Part shown: piece by piece, positions 40,529-49,418 of the stretch
Numbering within the stretch: position 1 is the stretch's first letter
Layout of the letters: each line of letters opens with the position of its first letter
From: an uncultured Verrucomicrobia subdivision 3 bacterium
Lineage (GTDB): Bacteria; Verrucomicrobiota; Verrucomicrobiia; Limisphaerales; UBA11358
NCBI GenBank assembly: GCA_903872345.1
Contig: CAIQKM010000040.1
Coordinates: 1 to 64,000, forward strand
Length of the DNA stretch: 64,000 nucleotides
Reading direction: 5' to 3'
Program-made: the position numbers and the translations under genes
Notes under the pieces: model-generated
Told to the model about the DNA's origin: nothing
Database searches by the model: none
The model's input: only the letters and a program-made list of their open reading frames with translations

Positions 40529-41368
40529 TCAAATCGTGTGTCCGGATACTTCCGAACCGGACGGGGCTTTTAAACCAGAAGCTTCGGTGGCGGGCAAACG
40601 GTCGAGCAGGCGCAGCAGTCCGTCCAGAATGGTCAGCGGATGCGGCGGGCAGCCGGGGATGTACAGATCCACGGGCAGGACGGAACCGGCACCCTGCAAC
40701 ACCTCCGGGTTGCCCGCAAACGGGCCGCCGGCAATGGCGCAGGCGCCGACCGCGATAACCAGCTTCGGCGCGGGCACGGCATCCCAGGTCTTTTTAAGCG
40801 CCAGTTCCATGTTGCGGCTGATGGCTCCCGTTACCAGCAAACCGTCGGCATGGCGGGGCGACGCGACGAATTGAATGCCGAAGCGGCCGAGATCCCAGCC
40901 GATGGTGCCGAGCACATTCACATCCGCCTCGCAGGCGTTGCAACCGCCGGCGCTCACCTGCCGCAACCGCAGGGAACGGCCAAAGAGGCTTTTCATTTTT
41001 CCCGTCAGCGCGGCGGCCAGACGCACTTCTTCCGCGCCCGGCGAACCGAGGAGCAGGTCTTCGCGCCGCCGCACCGCGAGCCGGTAATCATTGGTTTGGG
41101 TGATGGCCCGGGTTGGACACGCCGCCACACATTCGCCGCAGAAAATACATTTGCCCAGGTCGAGGGCGACGGGATTGCCCGGCGTCCGCGCAATAGCCTG
41201 CACGGGGCAGACCGGCACGCAGGCGGCGCAATCGGCGGCGCAGCGGGCGGCCTCCACGCGCAGCGCGCCGCCGTGGCGGTCGGGCAGCGCGGGCGGCGAA
41301 CCGGCCGGGAAGGCCATGGTCTGGCAACCCTGGCGGAGGCGATGGGTGATGGGTTCAAAAAAGGACAT
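40529..41368 (-). CDS. Ferredoxin / NuoB-like small subunit fusion of an Ehr-type complex
   Basis: The 279-residue protein joins two modules. Residues about 35-95 carry two 4Fe-4S motifs (CAADCAACVPVCP and CIFCGECVAACPTRAI), as in HycF/NuoI. The rest is a NuoB/HycG-type small subunit with the N2-cluster cysteines in GGCNACEADVNVLG, AVGACAIAGG and IPGCPPHPLTILDG. So the electron-transfer wire is complete even though the partner large subunit has no [NiFe] site. It is the last gene of the operon, 12 bp after the large-subunit stop. HyfH and HyfI are separate genes in E. coli, so this is a fusion relative to that system. Confidence 0.88.
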   Translation of the reverse strand: MSFFEPITHRLRQGCQTMAFPAGSPPALPDRHGGALRVEAARCAADCAACVPVCPVQAIARTPGNPVALDLGKCIFCGECVAACPTRAITQTNDYRLAVRRREDLLLGSPGAEEVRLAAALTGKMKSLFGRSLRLRQVSAGGCNACEADVNVLGTIGWDLGRFGIQFVASPRHADGLLVTGAISRNMELALKKTWDAVPAPKLVIAVGACAIAGGPFAGNPEVLQGAGSVLPVDLYIPGCPPHPLTILDGLLRLLDRLPATEASGLKAPSGSEVSGHTI

Positions 41369-41380
41369 GAAAGGACGTGG

Positions 41381-42862
41381 TCAAAGGTCAAATCCGCAGT
41401 AGGAGAGATTGAAACTTTTGTTGCATATCGGGAAATCCGAGATGGCCTGGCCTCGCATTGCCAGGGCCAGACCCGGCCAGTTGTGAAAGGAGGGATCAGT
41501 GATTTTGTAGCGGCGAAACCGGCCGGCGGCGTCCGTTATGGCGACATGGCAGATTTCACCGCGCCAGCCTTCGACGAGCGCAACGGCCAGGGTGTCGCCA
41601 GCGGGCGGGCGGGCGGCGGTGAAAATTTCCCCGTCCGGGGGCGTGCCAAGCTGGTCTTCGAGAAATTTGCCGGAGCGCTGAATTTCCAGTGAGCGCACCC
41701 GCGCCCGCGCCAGCACATCGCCATCCGGCCAGACGGCGACGGGCACGGGGGCGAAGCGATGCCAGCCGGCCGGGTGATCGAACCGGACATCGCGCACCAG
41801 GCCGGAGGCGCGGGCGGCCACGCCGACCAAACCCAGTTCCGCCGCCTGCACGGAGGCGACGGTGCCGGTGAGTTCAAAGCGGGCGCGCACGGAGTTGGCC
41901 GCCCACAGCCATTCGGCGGCCTGGTTCACATCGGCCAGGGCGGCGCGAAGTCTGCCCAGCAAGGCTCCGGCGCGGGCGGTTTCCAAATCGTGCCGGCAGC
42001 CGCCGGGGCGCACCAAACCGCGCCCGAACCGGTTGCCGCAAATCAGGGCGGTGAGATTCAGGAAGTCGCCGCGAATTTTTCCGCAGGCGGCGGCGGTGGG
42101 CAAGAAAGCCACGTCGCCGGCGAGCGCGCCGAGGTCGCCGGTGTGATTGGCGAGCCGCTCCAGTTCGAGGGCCAGGGCGCGCAGCCATTGCGCGCGCAAC
42201 GGCGCCTCCTCCCCGGCCAGCGATTCCATGATGGTCGCGTACGCGGTGGCGTGGCCGATGGTGGTGTCGCCGGCGACCGTTTCCAACTGGCTCAACGTGG
42301 CGCGGTGCGGCCCGCCCGCAAGCGCGGTCTCCACGCCGCGATGCTGGTAGCCAAGCGCGATTTCCAGGTGCAGCACCTCCTCGCCGTTGCATTGAAAACG
42401 GAAATGGCCCGGCTCGATGATGCCCGCGTGAACCGGCCCGACGGACACTTCGTGAATTTCGCCGCCGGCCACGCGGAAGAATTCGCCCGCCGCCGGGTGT
42501 CCGCCGCCCTGCCGCCGCACCGGTTTCAGCCAGGGATGACCGTCTGGAACAAGGCCGTGCTGCTCCCACACTTCGCGCTCAAAAAGATGCGCCTGCGGAT
42601 GGCCCGGAGTGAGCGACGGATAACTGTTCACCGCCGGCAGGCTGCGCCCCACGGCCAGGGTGTTTTCGGCATCAAACGCGATGACGGCCACCAGACATGT
42701 CCCGTCCGCTTCCGGCACGCCGAACCACGCACACAGGCGTCCGCCCCGGGCGAGTTCGGCGGCGGTGGCCGCCACAAACTCTTCCGCCGGCCAGGCGGGC
42801 ACCTCCGCCCACGGCACGCTGGCGCCGTTGCCACACAGATAAAATTCGCGGGGCGGGTTCAT
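41381..42862 (-). CDS. Large (NuoCD/HycE-like) subunit without [NiFe] ligands
   Basis: The 493-residue protein starts at ATG 42862, overlapping the upstream gene as ATGA. Residues about 1-150 are a NuoC-like domain (SYPSLTPGHPQAHLFEREVW, EQHGLVPDGHPWL) and the remainder is NuoD/HycE-like (GYQHRGVETALAGG). Group 4 hydrogenases carry RxCGxCxxxH after that point, but here the segment is LETVAGDTTIGHATAY. The C-terminal CxxC is likewise absent: the end reads DFPICNKSFNLSYCGFDL with cysteines too far apart. So it cannot bind a [NiFe] centre. It matches the energy-converting-hydrogenase-related (Ehr) class that links hydrogenases to complex I. The substrate is unknown. Confidence 0.88.
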   Translation of the reverse strand: MNPPREFYLCGNGASVPWAEVPAWPAEEFVAATAAELARGGRLCAWFGVPEADGTCLVAVIAFDAENTLAVGRSLPAVNSYPSLTPGHPQAHLFEREVWEQHGLVPDGHPWLKPVRRQGGGHPAAGEFFRVAGGEIHEVSVGPVHAGIIEPGHFRFQCNGEEVLHLEIALGYQHRGVETALAGGPHRATLSQLETVAGDTTIGHATAYATIMESLAGEEAPLRAQWLRALALELERLANHTGDLGALAGDVAFLPTAAACGKIRGDFLNLTALICGNRFGRGLVRPGGCRHDLETARAGALLGRLRAALADVNQAAEWLWAANSVRARFELTGTVASVQAAELGLVGVAARASGLVRDVRFDHPAGWHRFAPVPVAVWPDGDVLARARVRSLEIQRSGKFLEDQLGTPPDGEIFTAARPPAGDTLAVALVEGWRGEICHVAITDAAGRFRRYKITDPSFHNWPGLALAMRGQAISDFPICNKSFNLSYCGFDL

Positions 42863-44304
42863 GGCGGTGGAAGCGGGAGTTGGGCGGCGGCGGCGGTCCA
42901 GGCCGCGCGCAACAGCGCGGGCGCGGCCAGGCCCAGCCAAAGGGAAAGTCCAAGGAACAGGAGCGGCGGCAGGATCACGCCGGGCTGTTCGGGAATGCGT
43001 TCACCGGGTGGACGGTTGGCGGTCCGGGGCCGGCCATCCACAATGGCAAACACGAGGCGGCCCATCCCGAAAAAGGCAAAGAACAGGCAGCCCAGAAACA
43101 CGGTGGCGGCGAAGAAATTGTCCATCTGGAACGTGGCGAGAATGATTTTCAACTCGCTGAAAAAAACGCCGAAGGGGGGGCAGGCCGTGACCGCAAACAG
43201 GCCGGCCACAAAAATCCGCGCCGAGACCGGGGCGCGCCACGCCAGGCCGGAAACCAAATCCGACGTCTGCGCGCCGGCGGCGCGGCGGAGGTTGCCGGCG
43301 CTCAGGAAGAGCGCGCCTTTGGTCAGTGCGTTGGTCCAGACATGAAAGAGCGCGGCCCAAACTCCCGCCCCGCCGAGCGCGGCCCCGACGGCGAGGATGC
43401 CCATGTGTTCGACACTCGAATAGGCGAGCATCCGTTTGTAGTCCTTCGTAGTCAGCAGAAACAGCGCGGCGACAACCATGGAAAACAGGCCGAAGGCCAG
43501 CAACGTGCGTTCCGTCATGTCACCCGCGCCGGCGGCATCCACCACCTGTTTGACGCGGAGGATGGCCACGAAAGCCATGGTGGTGGTGCCGCCCGCGAGC
43601 AGCGCGCCGACCATGCCGGGCGCTTCGCCGTAGGCATCCGGCTTCCATGTGTGCATGGGGGCCAAACCCATTTTGGTGCCGTAACCGGCCAGCAGCAGCA
43701 CCCACGCGGTGATGAGCCACGGACGGGTGAGCGACGCGCCCTGCGCCACCAGCGCGGTGAACGCGAGATCACCGTTGCCGCCGCCGTGCAGCGAGGCGTA
43801 ACCAAGGCAGAACGAGCCAAGCAGCGAGAGGGCGATGCCCGTGCCGCCGACGAGCAGATATTTCCACGACGCCTCGAAGGCGCGGGCCGTGCGGTTGAAA
43901 TGCAGCAGCGGCACGGTGACCAGCGTGGTGGCCTCGGCCGCGACCCAGAGCAGTCCGAGGTTTTGCGCCTGCAAGGCAAGACTGAGCAGCCCGATCATCA
44001 CCAGCAGCGCGGTCACAAAGACGCGGTTTTTCCGTTCGGAACGCAGGCGCAAATACGACACGCCATAAATGGAGCAGACGAGAAACAGGAGCGAAACCAT
44101 GGGCAGCACGGCGCGCGCCAGCGGGTCGAACCCAAACCACGCATCCCGCGCCAGCACGGGCGGATTGGCCAGCAACCAGAAAGCCAGCGCGGTGTGAACG
44201 CCCCCGGCCGCCGGCAGAAACCACGGCCGCGTCCGTTCGCCGGGCCAGGCGAAGGCGGCGGCGGCGGCAAGCAACGGCAGGGCGATGAGCAGCAGGGAAA
44301 TCAT
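42859..44304 (-). CDS. Antiporter-like membrane subunit (HyfF/NuoN-like)
   Basis: The 481-residue protein has about 14 helices and starts at ATG 44304 (MISLLLIALPLLAAAAAFAW), overlapping the HyfE-like stop. It contains the proton-channel features of Mrp/NuoL-type subunits: LLWVAAEATTLVTVPLLHFN with the conserved Glu, AGYGTKMGLAPMHTWKPDAY with the key Lys, and TTKDYKRMLAYSSVEHMG. It should pump protons or sodium, driven by electron transfer in the soluble arm. The downstream overlap with the large-subunit gene suggests fixed stoichiometric translation. Confidence 0.87.
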   Translation of the reverse strand: MISLLLIALPLLAAAAAFAWPGERTRPWFLPAAGGVHTALAFWLLANPPVLARDAWFGFDPLARAVLPMVSLLFLVCSIYGVSYLRLRSERKNRVFVTALLVMIGLLSLALQAQNLGLLWVAAEATTLVTVPLLHFNRTARAFEASWKYLLVGGTGIALSLLGSFCLGYASLHGGGNGDLAFTALVAQGASLTRPWLITAWVLLLAGYGTKMGLAPMHTWKPDAYGEAPGMVGALLAGGTTTMAFVAILRVKQVVDAAGAGDMTERTLLAFGLFSMVVAALFLLTTKDYKRMLAYSSVEHMGILAVGAALGGAGVWAALFHVWTNALTKGALFLSAGNLRRAAGAQTSDLVSGLAWRAPVSARIFVAGLFAVTACPPFGVFFSELKIILATFQMDNFFAATVFLGCLFFAFFGMGRLVFAIVDGRPRTANRPPGERIPEQPGVILPPLLFLGLSLWLGLAAPALLRAAWTAAAAQLPLPPP

Positions 44305-44942
44305 TCTCGCAATGAGTTCAGTTTCCGCGTGTCCAGCGTGTCGAACTCGCGCTGGATGCGATCCACGATGATGCCGATGACGAAGACGGCGACGGTAAGG
44401 TCGAGCAGGATGCCGGCCTCGACCAGCAGCGGCGTGGAGTTGATGAGCAGCAGGCCGAACAGGTAGATGCCGTTTTCCAGCATCAGATAGCCGCAGACCT
44501 GCGAGATGGCCTTGGTGCGGGCGATGAGCAGGATGAAGCCGCACACCACCGTGGCGAACGCGCCGGGCACCAGCAGCGAGCGGGCGTGTTCGGGCCGCAA
44601 CGGCAGCACCGTGGCCAGCGCCGCCGCGCCAACGGTGGCCGCCGCGCCCAGCAGCAGCGACGGCACGAACCCGAGCAGCGGCTCGACCTCGCGGTCAATG
44701 TTGGCCGCGCGCAACGCCCGGCGGAGCAGGCTGGGAATGACAAAACCTTTGACGGTGATGGTGCCGATGGCGACGGCGACGACGAGCCAGTGGAACTTCG
44801 CCTCCAGCAACAGCGGCAGCACGCCGAGAATCATGCCTTGAAACGCCGCCGCCCGGATGACCGACGGCAACCGGCTGCTGGCGAGCGCCACCAGGCTGAA
44901 GCCCATGGCCAGGCCGATGAGGAGGTTCATGGCGCCGCTCAT
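44301..44942 (-). CDS. Membrane subunit (HyfE-like, NuoK/MrpC-related)
   Basis: The 213-residue protein has about six helices, and its second half (RTKAISQVCGYLMLENGIYL) matches the NuoK-related HyfE family, including the glutamate in LMLENG that serves in proton transfer. It overlaps both neighbours by ATGA junctions. Its presence along with two antiporter-like subunits shows a Hyf-like membrane arm and not the minimal Ech/Hyc-type one. Confidence 0.85.
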   Translation of the reverse strand: MSGAMNLLIGLAMGFSLVALASSRLPSVIRAAAFQGMILGVLPLLLEAKFHWLVVAVAIGTITVKGFVIPSLLRRALRAANIDREVEPLLGFVPSLLLGAAATVGAAALATVLPLRPEHARSLLVPGAFATVVCGFILLIARTKAISQVCGYLMLENGIYLFGLLLINSTPLLVEAGILLDLTVAVFVIGIIVDRIQREFDTLDTRKLNSLRE

Positions 44943-45847
44943 GGCATGCCTCCCTTCCAGGCCACCAGCAGGGCAAACACGCAGAGCACAAACGCGGTGG
45001 TGAGCAGCAGCGGCACCCGCCGGAAAGCGAGCCGCGCCATCAATGATTCCACCAGGCCGGCAATGACCGCCACCAGCAGCACGGAACCGGCCAGCGCGGC
45101 GAGGGCCGGGAGCAGCGACAGTTTGCCCAGCGGCAGCACAGCCTCGGTGAGCAGCACGGCGAAGAGCAGCAGCTTCAGGGCCGCGCCGTGCAGGATGGCG
45201 GCAAGCGGCGGGCCGCTGTGATCCAGCACCATGGCTTCATGGATCATGGTGAGTTCGAGGTGGGTGTTGGGGTCGTCGAACGGCACGCGGCAGTTTTCCG
45301 CGAGCAGCACGCCGAACAGCCCGGCGGCCAGCAGCGCGGCCCCGGCCCCGGCGGAGGGCGCGAGCATGGTGACGAGCGAGACGCTGTTGCTTTGCACGCA
45401 GAGGGTGAGCAGCGCGGTGATGATCGCGGCCTCGGCGAGCACGGCGTAGCTGACCTCGCGCGCCACGCCCATGCCGGCGAAGGCGGAGCCGGTGTCCAGC
45501 GCCGCCAGCGCTAGGCAAAACCGGGCGAACGCGAGCAGATAGACGAACAGCAGCGCATCGCCGCGAAAAGAAAGCGTTGCGCCCGCCTGCCCCACGGGCA
45601 GCAGCAGCGCGGCCCCGACCAGCGCCACCCAGGCCAGGGCCGGGCCGGCAATGTGCGCCGGGGAAACGGCGGTGCTGAGGACAATGCCTTTGCGCCAGAG
45701 CCGGGCCAGGTCGTAATAAAGTTGCAACACCGGCGGGCCGCGCCGTCCGGCCACCCAGGACTTGACCCGGTTGATGATGCCCGGCAGCAGCGGGGCGAGC
45801 AGCAGCCACGCCGCGAGACGCAGAAACAGTTCAAGCACGGCAATCAT
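44939..45847 (-). CDS. Membrane anchor subunit (HyfC/NuoH-like)
   Basis: The 302-residue protein has about eight helices and belongs to the NuoH / HycD family that docks the soluble arm. VLQLYYDLARLWRKG and ENCRVPFDDPNTHLELTMIH are diagnostic. The acidic residues of the latter (EN..DDPNTHLE) form the quinone-side funnel in complex I. Whether this complex uses quinone or a soluble carrier cannot be told. It overlaps hyfB-like and hyfE-like genes. Confidence 0.87.
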   Translation of the reverse strand: MIAVLELFLRLAAWLLLAPLLPGIINRVKSWVAGRRGPPVLQLYYDLARLWRKGIVLSTAVSPAHIAGPALAWVALVGAALLLPVGQAGATLSFRGDALLFVYLLAFARFCLALAALDTGSAFAGMGVAREVSYAVLAEAAIITALLTLCVQSNSVSLVTMLAPSAGAGAALLAAGLFGVLLAENCRVPFDDPNTHLELTMIHEAMVLDHSGPPLAAILHGAALKLLLFAVLLTEAVLPLGKLSLLPALAALAGSVLLVAVIAGLVESLMARLAFRRVPLLLTTAFVLCVFALLVAWKGGMP

Positions 45848-47793
45848 CGCGGGCCTCCCATCACGGCGAGAATCGCCAGCGCGGCCAGACCCAGCAGCAG
45901 ATATAATATGTAGGCTTGCACGCGACCGTCCTGCAACCGGCGCACGGCGAGCGACAGCCGTTGCACCAGCGAACCGGCGGGTTCAATCACCCGTTCCAAA
46001 ACGGTTTCGGGCGTGTGCTCCGCAAAATCGGCCCGCGCCGGAAAGTTATCCTTGGGCAAATGGGCATGGCGCACCGGGCGCAAAATCCAGTCGAACCAGC
46101 CGGTGATGATGCCGGCGAAGGAACCGGCGGTGTATTGCATGCGCGGCGCGGGCGCGGCGTACCCGCAATCCCAGGTGCCGGCGCGGCGAATGCCATTCTG
46201 TTTCACCCGCCGCCAGAGCAGCACCGCCGCTAGGATCACGAGTCCGGCCAGCGCCAGATGGAACGATCCCAGCGTGGCAAGCGGCGTGGACGACGCGTCA
46301 TCCACCCAACCGGGCTGCCACGCGTCCGCCGCCGAGACCAGGGCGGGCCAGAACAAAACGGGAGCCAGGCCGATGGCCACGCAGGCCGCGCCCAGGCCGA
46401 GCATGGGCAGGCGCATCCGCCAGCCGCATTCATGAACATGCCGGCTGATGGGCGTGCGCGGCAGGCCGAGGAAAACCACGCCGCAGACTTTTACAAAACA
46501 CGCCAGCGCCAGCGCGCCGGTCAGGCCCAGGGCCACGGCGGCCGGAATGGCGGCATACGCGGCGGTGCCATGAGCGGAGACGGCGTCGAACAGGCCGAGA
46601 TACACCAGCCATTCGCTGACAAAACCGTTCAACGGCGGCAGACCGGCAATGGCCGTAGCGGCAAGCGCGAACAGGCTGGCCGTCCACGGCAGGGCGCGCC
46701 AGAGGCCGCCGAGCCGGCTCATTTCCCGCGTGCCGGTGGCATGCACCACGGAACCCGCGCCCAAGAACAGCAGGGCTTTGAACAGACCGTGATTCCAGAT
46801 GTGCAACAGCGCCCCGGCCAGGGCGAGCCGCCCCCACGCGGCCTGCCCCTGCGCGGCGGCGATCATGGCAAAGCCGAGGCCGATGAGAATGATGCCGATG
46901 TTTTCCACGCTGTGATAGGCAAGCAGGCGTTTGAGGTCGTGCTGGCCCAGCGCGAAGGCGACGCCCAGCACGGCGCTGACCACGCCGAGCAAAGCCACGA
47001 CCCAGCCGGCGGAATCCGGCACCGGCAGCCAGCCGGTAAACCGCACCAGTCCATAAATACCCAGCTTGATGGCCATGCCGGAAAGGATCGCGGAAACGTG
47101 GCTGGGCGCGTTGGCGTGCGCGGAGGGCAGCCAGATGTGGAGCGGAAACAACCCGGCCTTGAGACCGAACCCGACCAGGGCCAGCCAGAACAGCGGCGCG
47201 AGTCCGGGCCGGTCGCCCATCGGGCCGAGTTCCCAACCGCCCGTCCGCGCGGCAAGCAGCGCGAAGAAGGCGAACAGGCACACCATGGCCACGTGCGAGG
47301 CGGCCAGATAAAGCCAGCCCGCCGCGCGCGCTGCCGGACGCTGGCGTTCGGTGGTGATGAGGAAATACGCGCAGACGGTGAAAATCTCCCAGCCGATGAG
47401 AAAGTGCAGTCCGTTCGCGCACAGCAGCACTCCGCCCATGCTGAGCAACAGGCCATTCCACCAGGCACGGGCGGACGGCGCGGAAACGGGATGGTCGCGG
47501 TCCGCCCAATATTCGGCGGCATACAGCGTGCCCGCGCCGCCGAGCACGGAAAGCAGCAGCAGAAAGAACGCGCTGAGGCCGTCCAGCCGCAGGTGCAGCG
47601 CTTCGCCCCCGATGACGAAGCCAGGCTGCCAGTCCCAGACGGGGCCGGTCGCCAGCGCCCACACGGCGGCGGCGAACGCGGCGGCGGCACCGGTCAGGGT
47701 GGCGGCCAGCCAGAGGCGCGGGGCTTTGAAGGCGCCAAGAATTCCGGCCGTCAGGCCGATGCCGGCAATGCCCAGCAGCCCGCCGGGTGTCAT
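45844..47793 (-). CDS. Antiporter-like membrane subunit (HyfB/NuoL-like)
   Basis: The 649-residue protein has about 16 helices. LIGWEIFTVCAYFLITTERQ carries the conserved glutamate. GFGLKAGLFPLHIWLPSAHA and ILSGMAIKLGIYGLVRF carry the lysines, and QHDLKRLLAYHSVENIGII is the broken-helix motif of the NuoL/Mrp superfamily. Length and order match HyfB, the first structural gene in hydrogenase-4-like operons. It overlaps the EIIA gene upstream by ATGA, which ties that regulator directly to the complex. Confidence 0.89.
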   Translation of the reverse strand: MTPGGLLGIAGIGLTAGILGAFKAPRLWLAATLTGAAAAFAAAVWALATGPVWDWQPGFVIGGEALHLRLDGLSAFFLLLLSVLGGAGTLYAAEYWADRDHPVSAPSARAWWNGLLLSMGGVLLCANGLHFLIGWEIFTVCAYFLITTERQRPAARAAGWLYLAASHVAMVCLFAFFALLAARTGGWELGPMGDRPGLAPLFWLALVGFGLKAGLFPLHIWLPSAHANAPSHVSAILSGMAIKLGIYGLVRFTGWLPVPDSAGWVVALLGVVSAVLGVAFALGQHDLKRLLAYHSVENIGIILIGLGFAMIAAAQGQAAWGRLALAGALLHIWNHGLFKALLFLGAGSVVHATGTREMSRLGGLWRALPWTASLFALAATAIAGLPPLNGFVSEWLVYLGLFDAVSAHGTAAYAAIPAAVALGLTGALALACFVKVCGVVFLGLPRTPISRHVHECGWRMRLPMLGLGAACVAIGLAPVLFWPALVSAADAWQPGWVDDASSTPLATLGSFHLALAGLVILAAVLLWRRVKQNGIRRAGTWDCGYAAPAPRMQYTAGSFAGIITGWFDWILRPVRHAHLPKDNFPARADFAEHTPETVLERVIEPAGSLVQRLSLAVRRLQDGRVQAYILYLLLGLAALAILAVMGGPR

Positions 47794-48485
47794 GATTCGC
47801 CGGCCTTCCGTCCGGCATTTTCCGCGCTGGCGATGGCGGCAAAGATTTCCGCGTCGGTCACCTGCGGCTCCAGCATCCGGCCCAGGTCGCCCCGCGAGAT
47901 GGCGGTGCTCAACTGGGCGAGCATTTCCAGATGCGCACGCGGCGAGGGGGCCACGAAAAACAGCAGGCGCGTGACGGGTTGATCGTCCGGAGCGGGCTCA
48001 TTGATGACGAGCGCCTCGCGCAGAAACAGGATGGCGAAAATGCCGGCCTCGCGACCGAGCGCAATGGGGGTGCGCAAATGAGGCAAGGCCAAACCGCGCC
48101 CCACGGGCGCCCAGGAAATGCCGTCCGGCGCGCGCAACCGTTGCTGCAGCATCGAGCGCACGGGCGGCGTGGCGCCGGGCAGCCGGGCGACGATGTCTGC
48201 GAACGCCGCCGCCACCCCGGCGGCGGCCAGATCGCGCCAGATGCCGCCGGCGTGAAGCATGGTCTCCAGCCGGTGGCCGCCGGGAACCGGGATGCGTTCG
48301 GGGGCGAGGAAACCGACTTTGGCGGCCAGTCCGTGGGATTCGGCCCAGACCACGACCTGCGTGCGGTCAAAGAGGAGGCGGCCGCGGTCGGTCACGTGCG
48401 GGAGACCCTCATTGCGAATCCAGCCGTCCACGACACTCTCTTCCACGCCGAAGGATTCGGCCAGTTGGATGACATTTAAAAACAT
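47790..48485 (-). CDS. HTH-EIIA (PtsN-like) regulatory protein leading the Ehr operon
   Basis: I place the start at ATG 48485 (MFLNVIQLAESFGVEESVVD), giving 231 residues. Longer frames add an unlikely basic leader. The first 60 residues are an excisionase/MerR-type helix-turn-helix (VVDGWIRNEGLPHVTDRGRL). The remainder is a PTS EIIA-Ntr/fructose domain with the phosphorylatable histidine in GRGLALPHLRTPIAL and LLFFVAPSPRAHLEMLAQLS. No sugar permease is encoded nearby, so it is a regulator. It overlaps the first membrane-subunit gene and may control the synthesis or activity of the complex through the PTS-Ntr phosphorelay. Confidence 0.82.
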   Translation of the reverse strand: MFLNVIQLAESFGVEESVVDGWIRNEGLPHVTDRGRLLFDRTQVVVWAESHGLAAKVGFLAPERIPVPGGHRLETMLHAGGIWRDLAAAGVAAAFADIVARLPGATPPVRSMLQQRLRAPDGISWAPVGRGLALPHLRTPIALGREAGIFAILFLREALVINEPAPDDQPVTRLLFFVAPSPRAHLEMLAQLSTAISRGDLGRMLEPQVTDAEIFAAIASAENAGRKAGES

Positions 48486-48654
48486 GGCGCGGGTCGCATG
48501 ACAGTTGCCCGGTGCGGATTGCGGGACGGCAACGTGCTGTTGATCCGTTACCAGCAAAACAAAATCAGGCGGCGGGCGCAATGCCGATTCTTGGGCGCGG
48601 GGCGGCTTAATTTTTTTAATAATCATCGCTTGCCAAAAAAATAATATTTATGCC

Positions 48655-49137
48655 ATGCTCACCTTAACTCCCATGAACACCCTTGCCCAATTCACCGAGC
48701 CCGGTCTGCTCGTGCCACAATTGACCGGCGACCACCGCGAAAGCGTCATCACCGAACTCTGCCAGCGGTTGAAGGATGCGGGCCGCATTGACAGCCTGGA
48801 AACATTCAGCCGCGCCGTGATGGAGCACGACGCCGTGGCTCCGGCCATTTTTGACGGCGTGGCGTTTCCGCTGGCGCACAAGGGGGCTTACCGGGAGCTT
48901 TCGTTTGCCCTGGGCATGGCGCCGCAAGCCATTCACTGGGGCGGGCCGAACGCGCCGCTGGTGCATACGGTCGTGCTTTTTGCCGTGCCGGTGGCGGAGG
49001 AAAAACGGTATCTCTCGCTGGTGCCGGCCTTTTCCAAACTGCTCAAGGACGCCAAAGCCTGCGCCACCCTGCACGCCTGCACCCGGCCGGAAGCCATGCT
49101 GGAAGTGCTCGGCCAGGTCCGGTTTGGAGCGCCGTGA
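48655..49137 (+). CDS. EIIA-like protein with displaced active-site histidine
   Basis: The protein has 160 residues from ATG 48655. A second ATG at 48673 (MNTLAQFTEPGLLVPQLTGD) fits family N-termini better. It is an EIIA-Ntr-type domain throughout (SVITELCQRLKDAGRIDSLE, YLSLVPAFSKLLKD). The normal active site reads FPHARTD or IPHGK, with histidine directly after proline. Here it reads GVAFPLAHKGAYRELSFALG, with leucine in that place and histidine two residues on. It may not be phosphorylated. It diverges from the HTH-EIIA gene across a 169-bp shared promoter region, which suggests a paired regulatory function. Confidence 0.8.
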   Translation: MLTLTPMNTLAQFTEPGLLVPQLTGDHRESVITELCQRLKDAGRIDSLETFSRAVMEHDAVAPAIFDGVAFPLAHKGAYRELSFALGMAPQAIHWGGPNAPLVHTVVLFAVPVAEEKRYLSLVPAFSKLLKDAKACATLHACTRPEAMLEVLGQVRFGAP

Positions 49138-49165
49138 AGGAAAAAGTACGGCGACCGGGTGCCGG

Positions 49166-49290
49166 CCCCGGAGCGCCGGCTTGAAGCCGGCTTTGCGCGT
49201 GATCAAACCCACACCGTCCGAAACAAAAGAAAAAACCACGCGTGCCTCGGTTCGCACACCCAAAGCCGGTCACAGACCGGCGCTCCGGGG
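49166..49290. repeat. Inverted-repeat dispersed element
   Basis: The arms 49166-49195 and 49261-49290 both read CCCCGGAGCGCCGG ... CGGCTTTG after reverse complementing, matching at about 25 of 30 positions. It lies 3' of the EIIA gene and could also stop transcription. The spacer 49138-49418 shows nothing else. Confidence 0.7.
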
Positions 49291-49418
49291 GCAGTGCGCG
49301 AATGCGCGCATTTCAAAACACACCATTTGATTCGCCACGACGGCGCGCACGGAGTGGGGCACCCTACTGACACGATTTGTTCCAAGGCAAAACCACAGAC
49401 ACCGGGTTTTTCCTCGCG

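Noticed and set aside
40529-47793. Hydrogenase-4 / formate hydrogenlyase
   Set aside because: The large subunit lacks both [NiFe]-binding motifs and no formate dehydrogenase or maturation gene is present, so an Ehr-type complex is the better reading.
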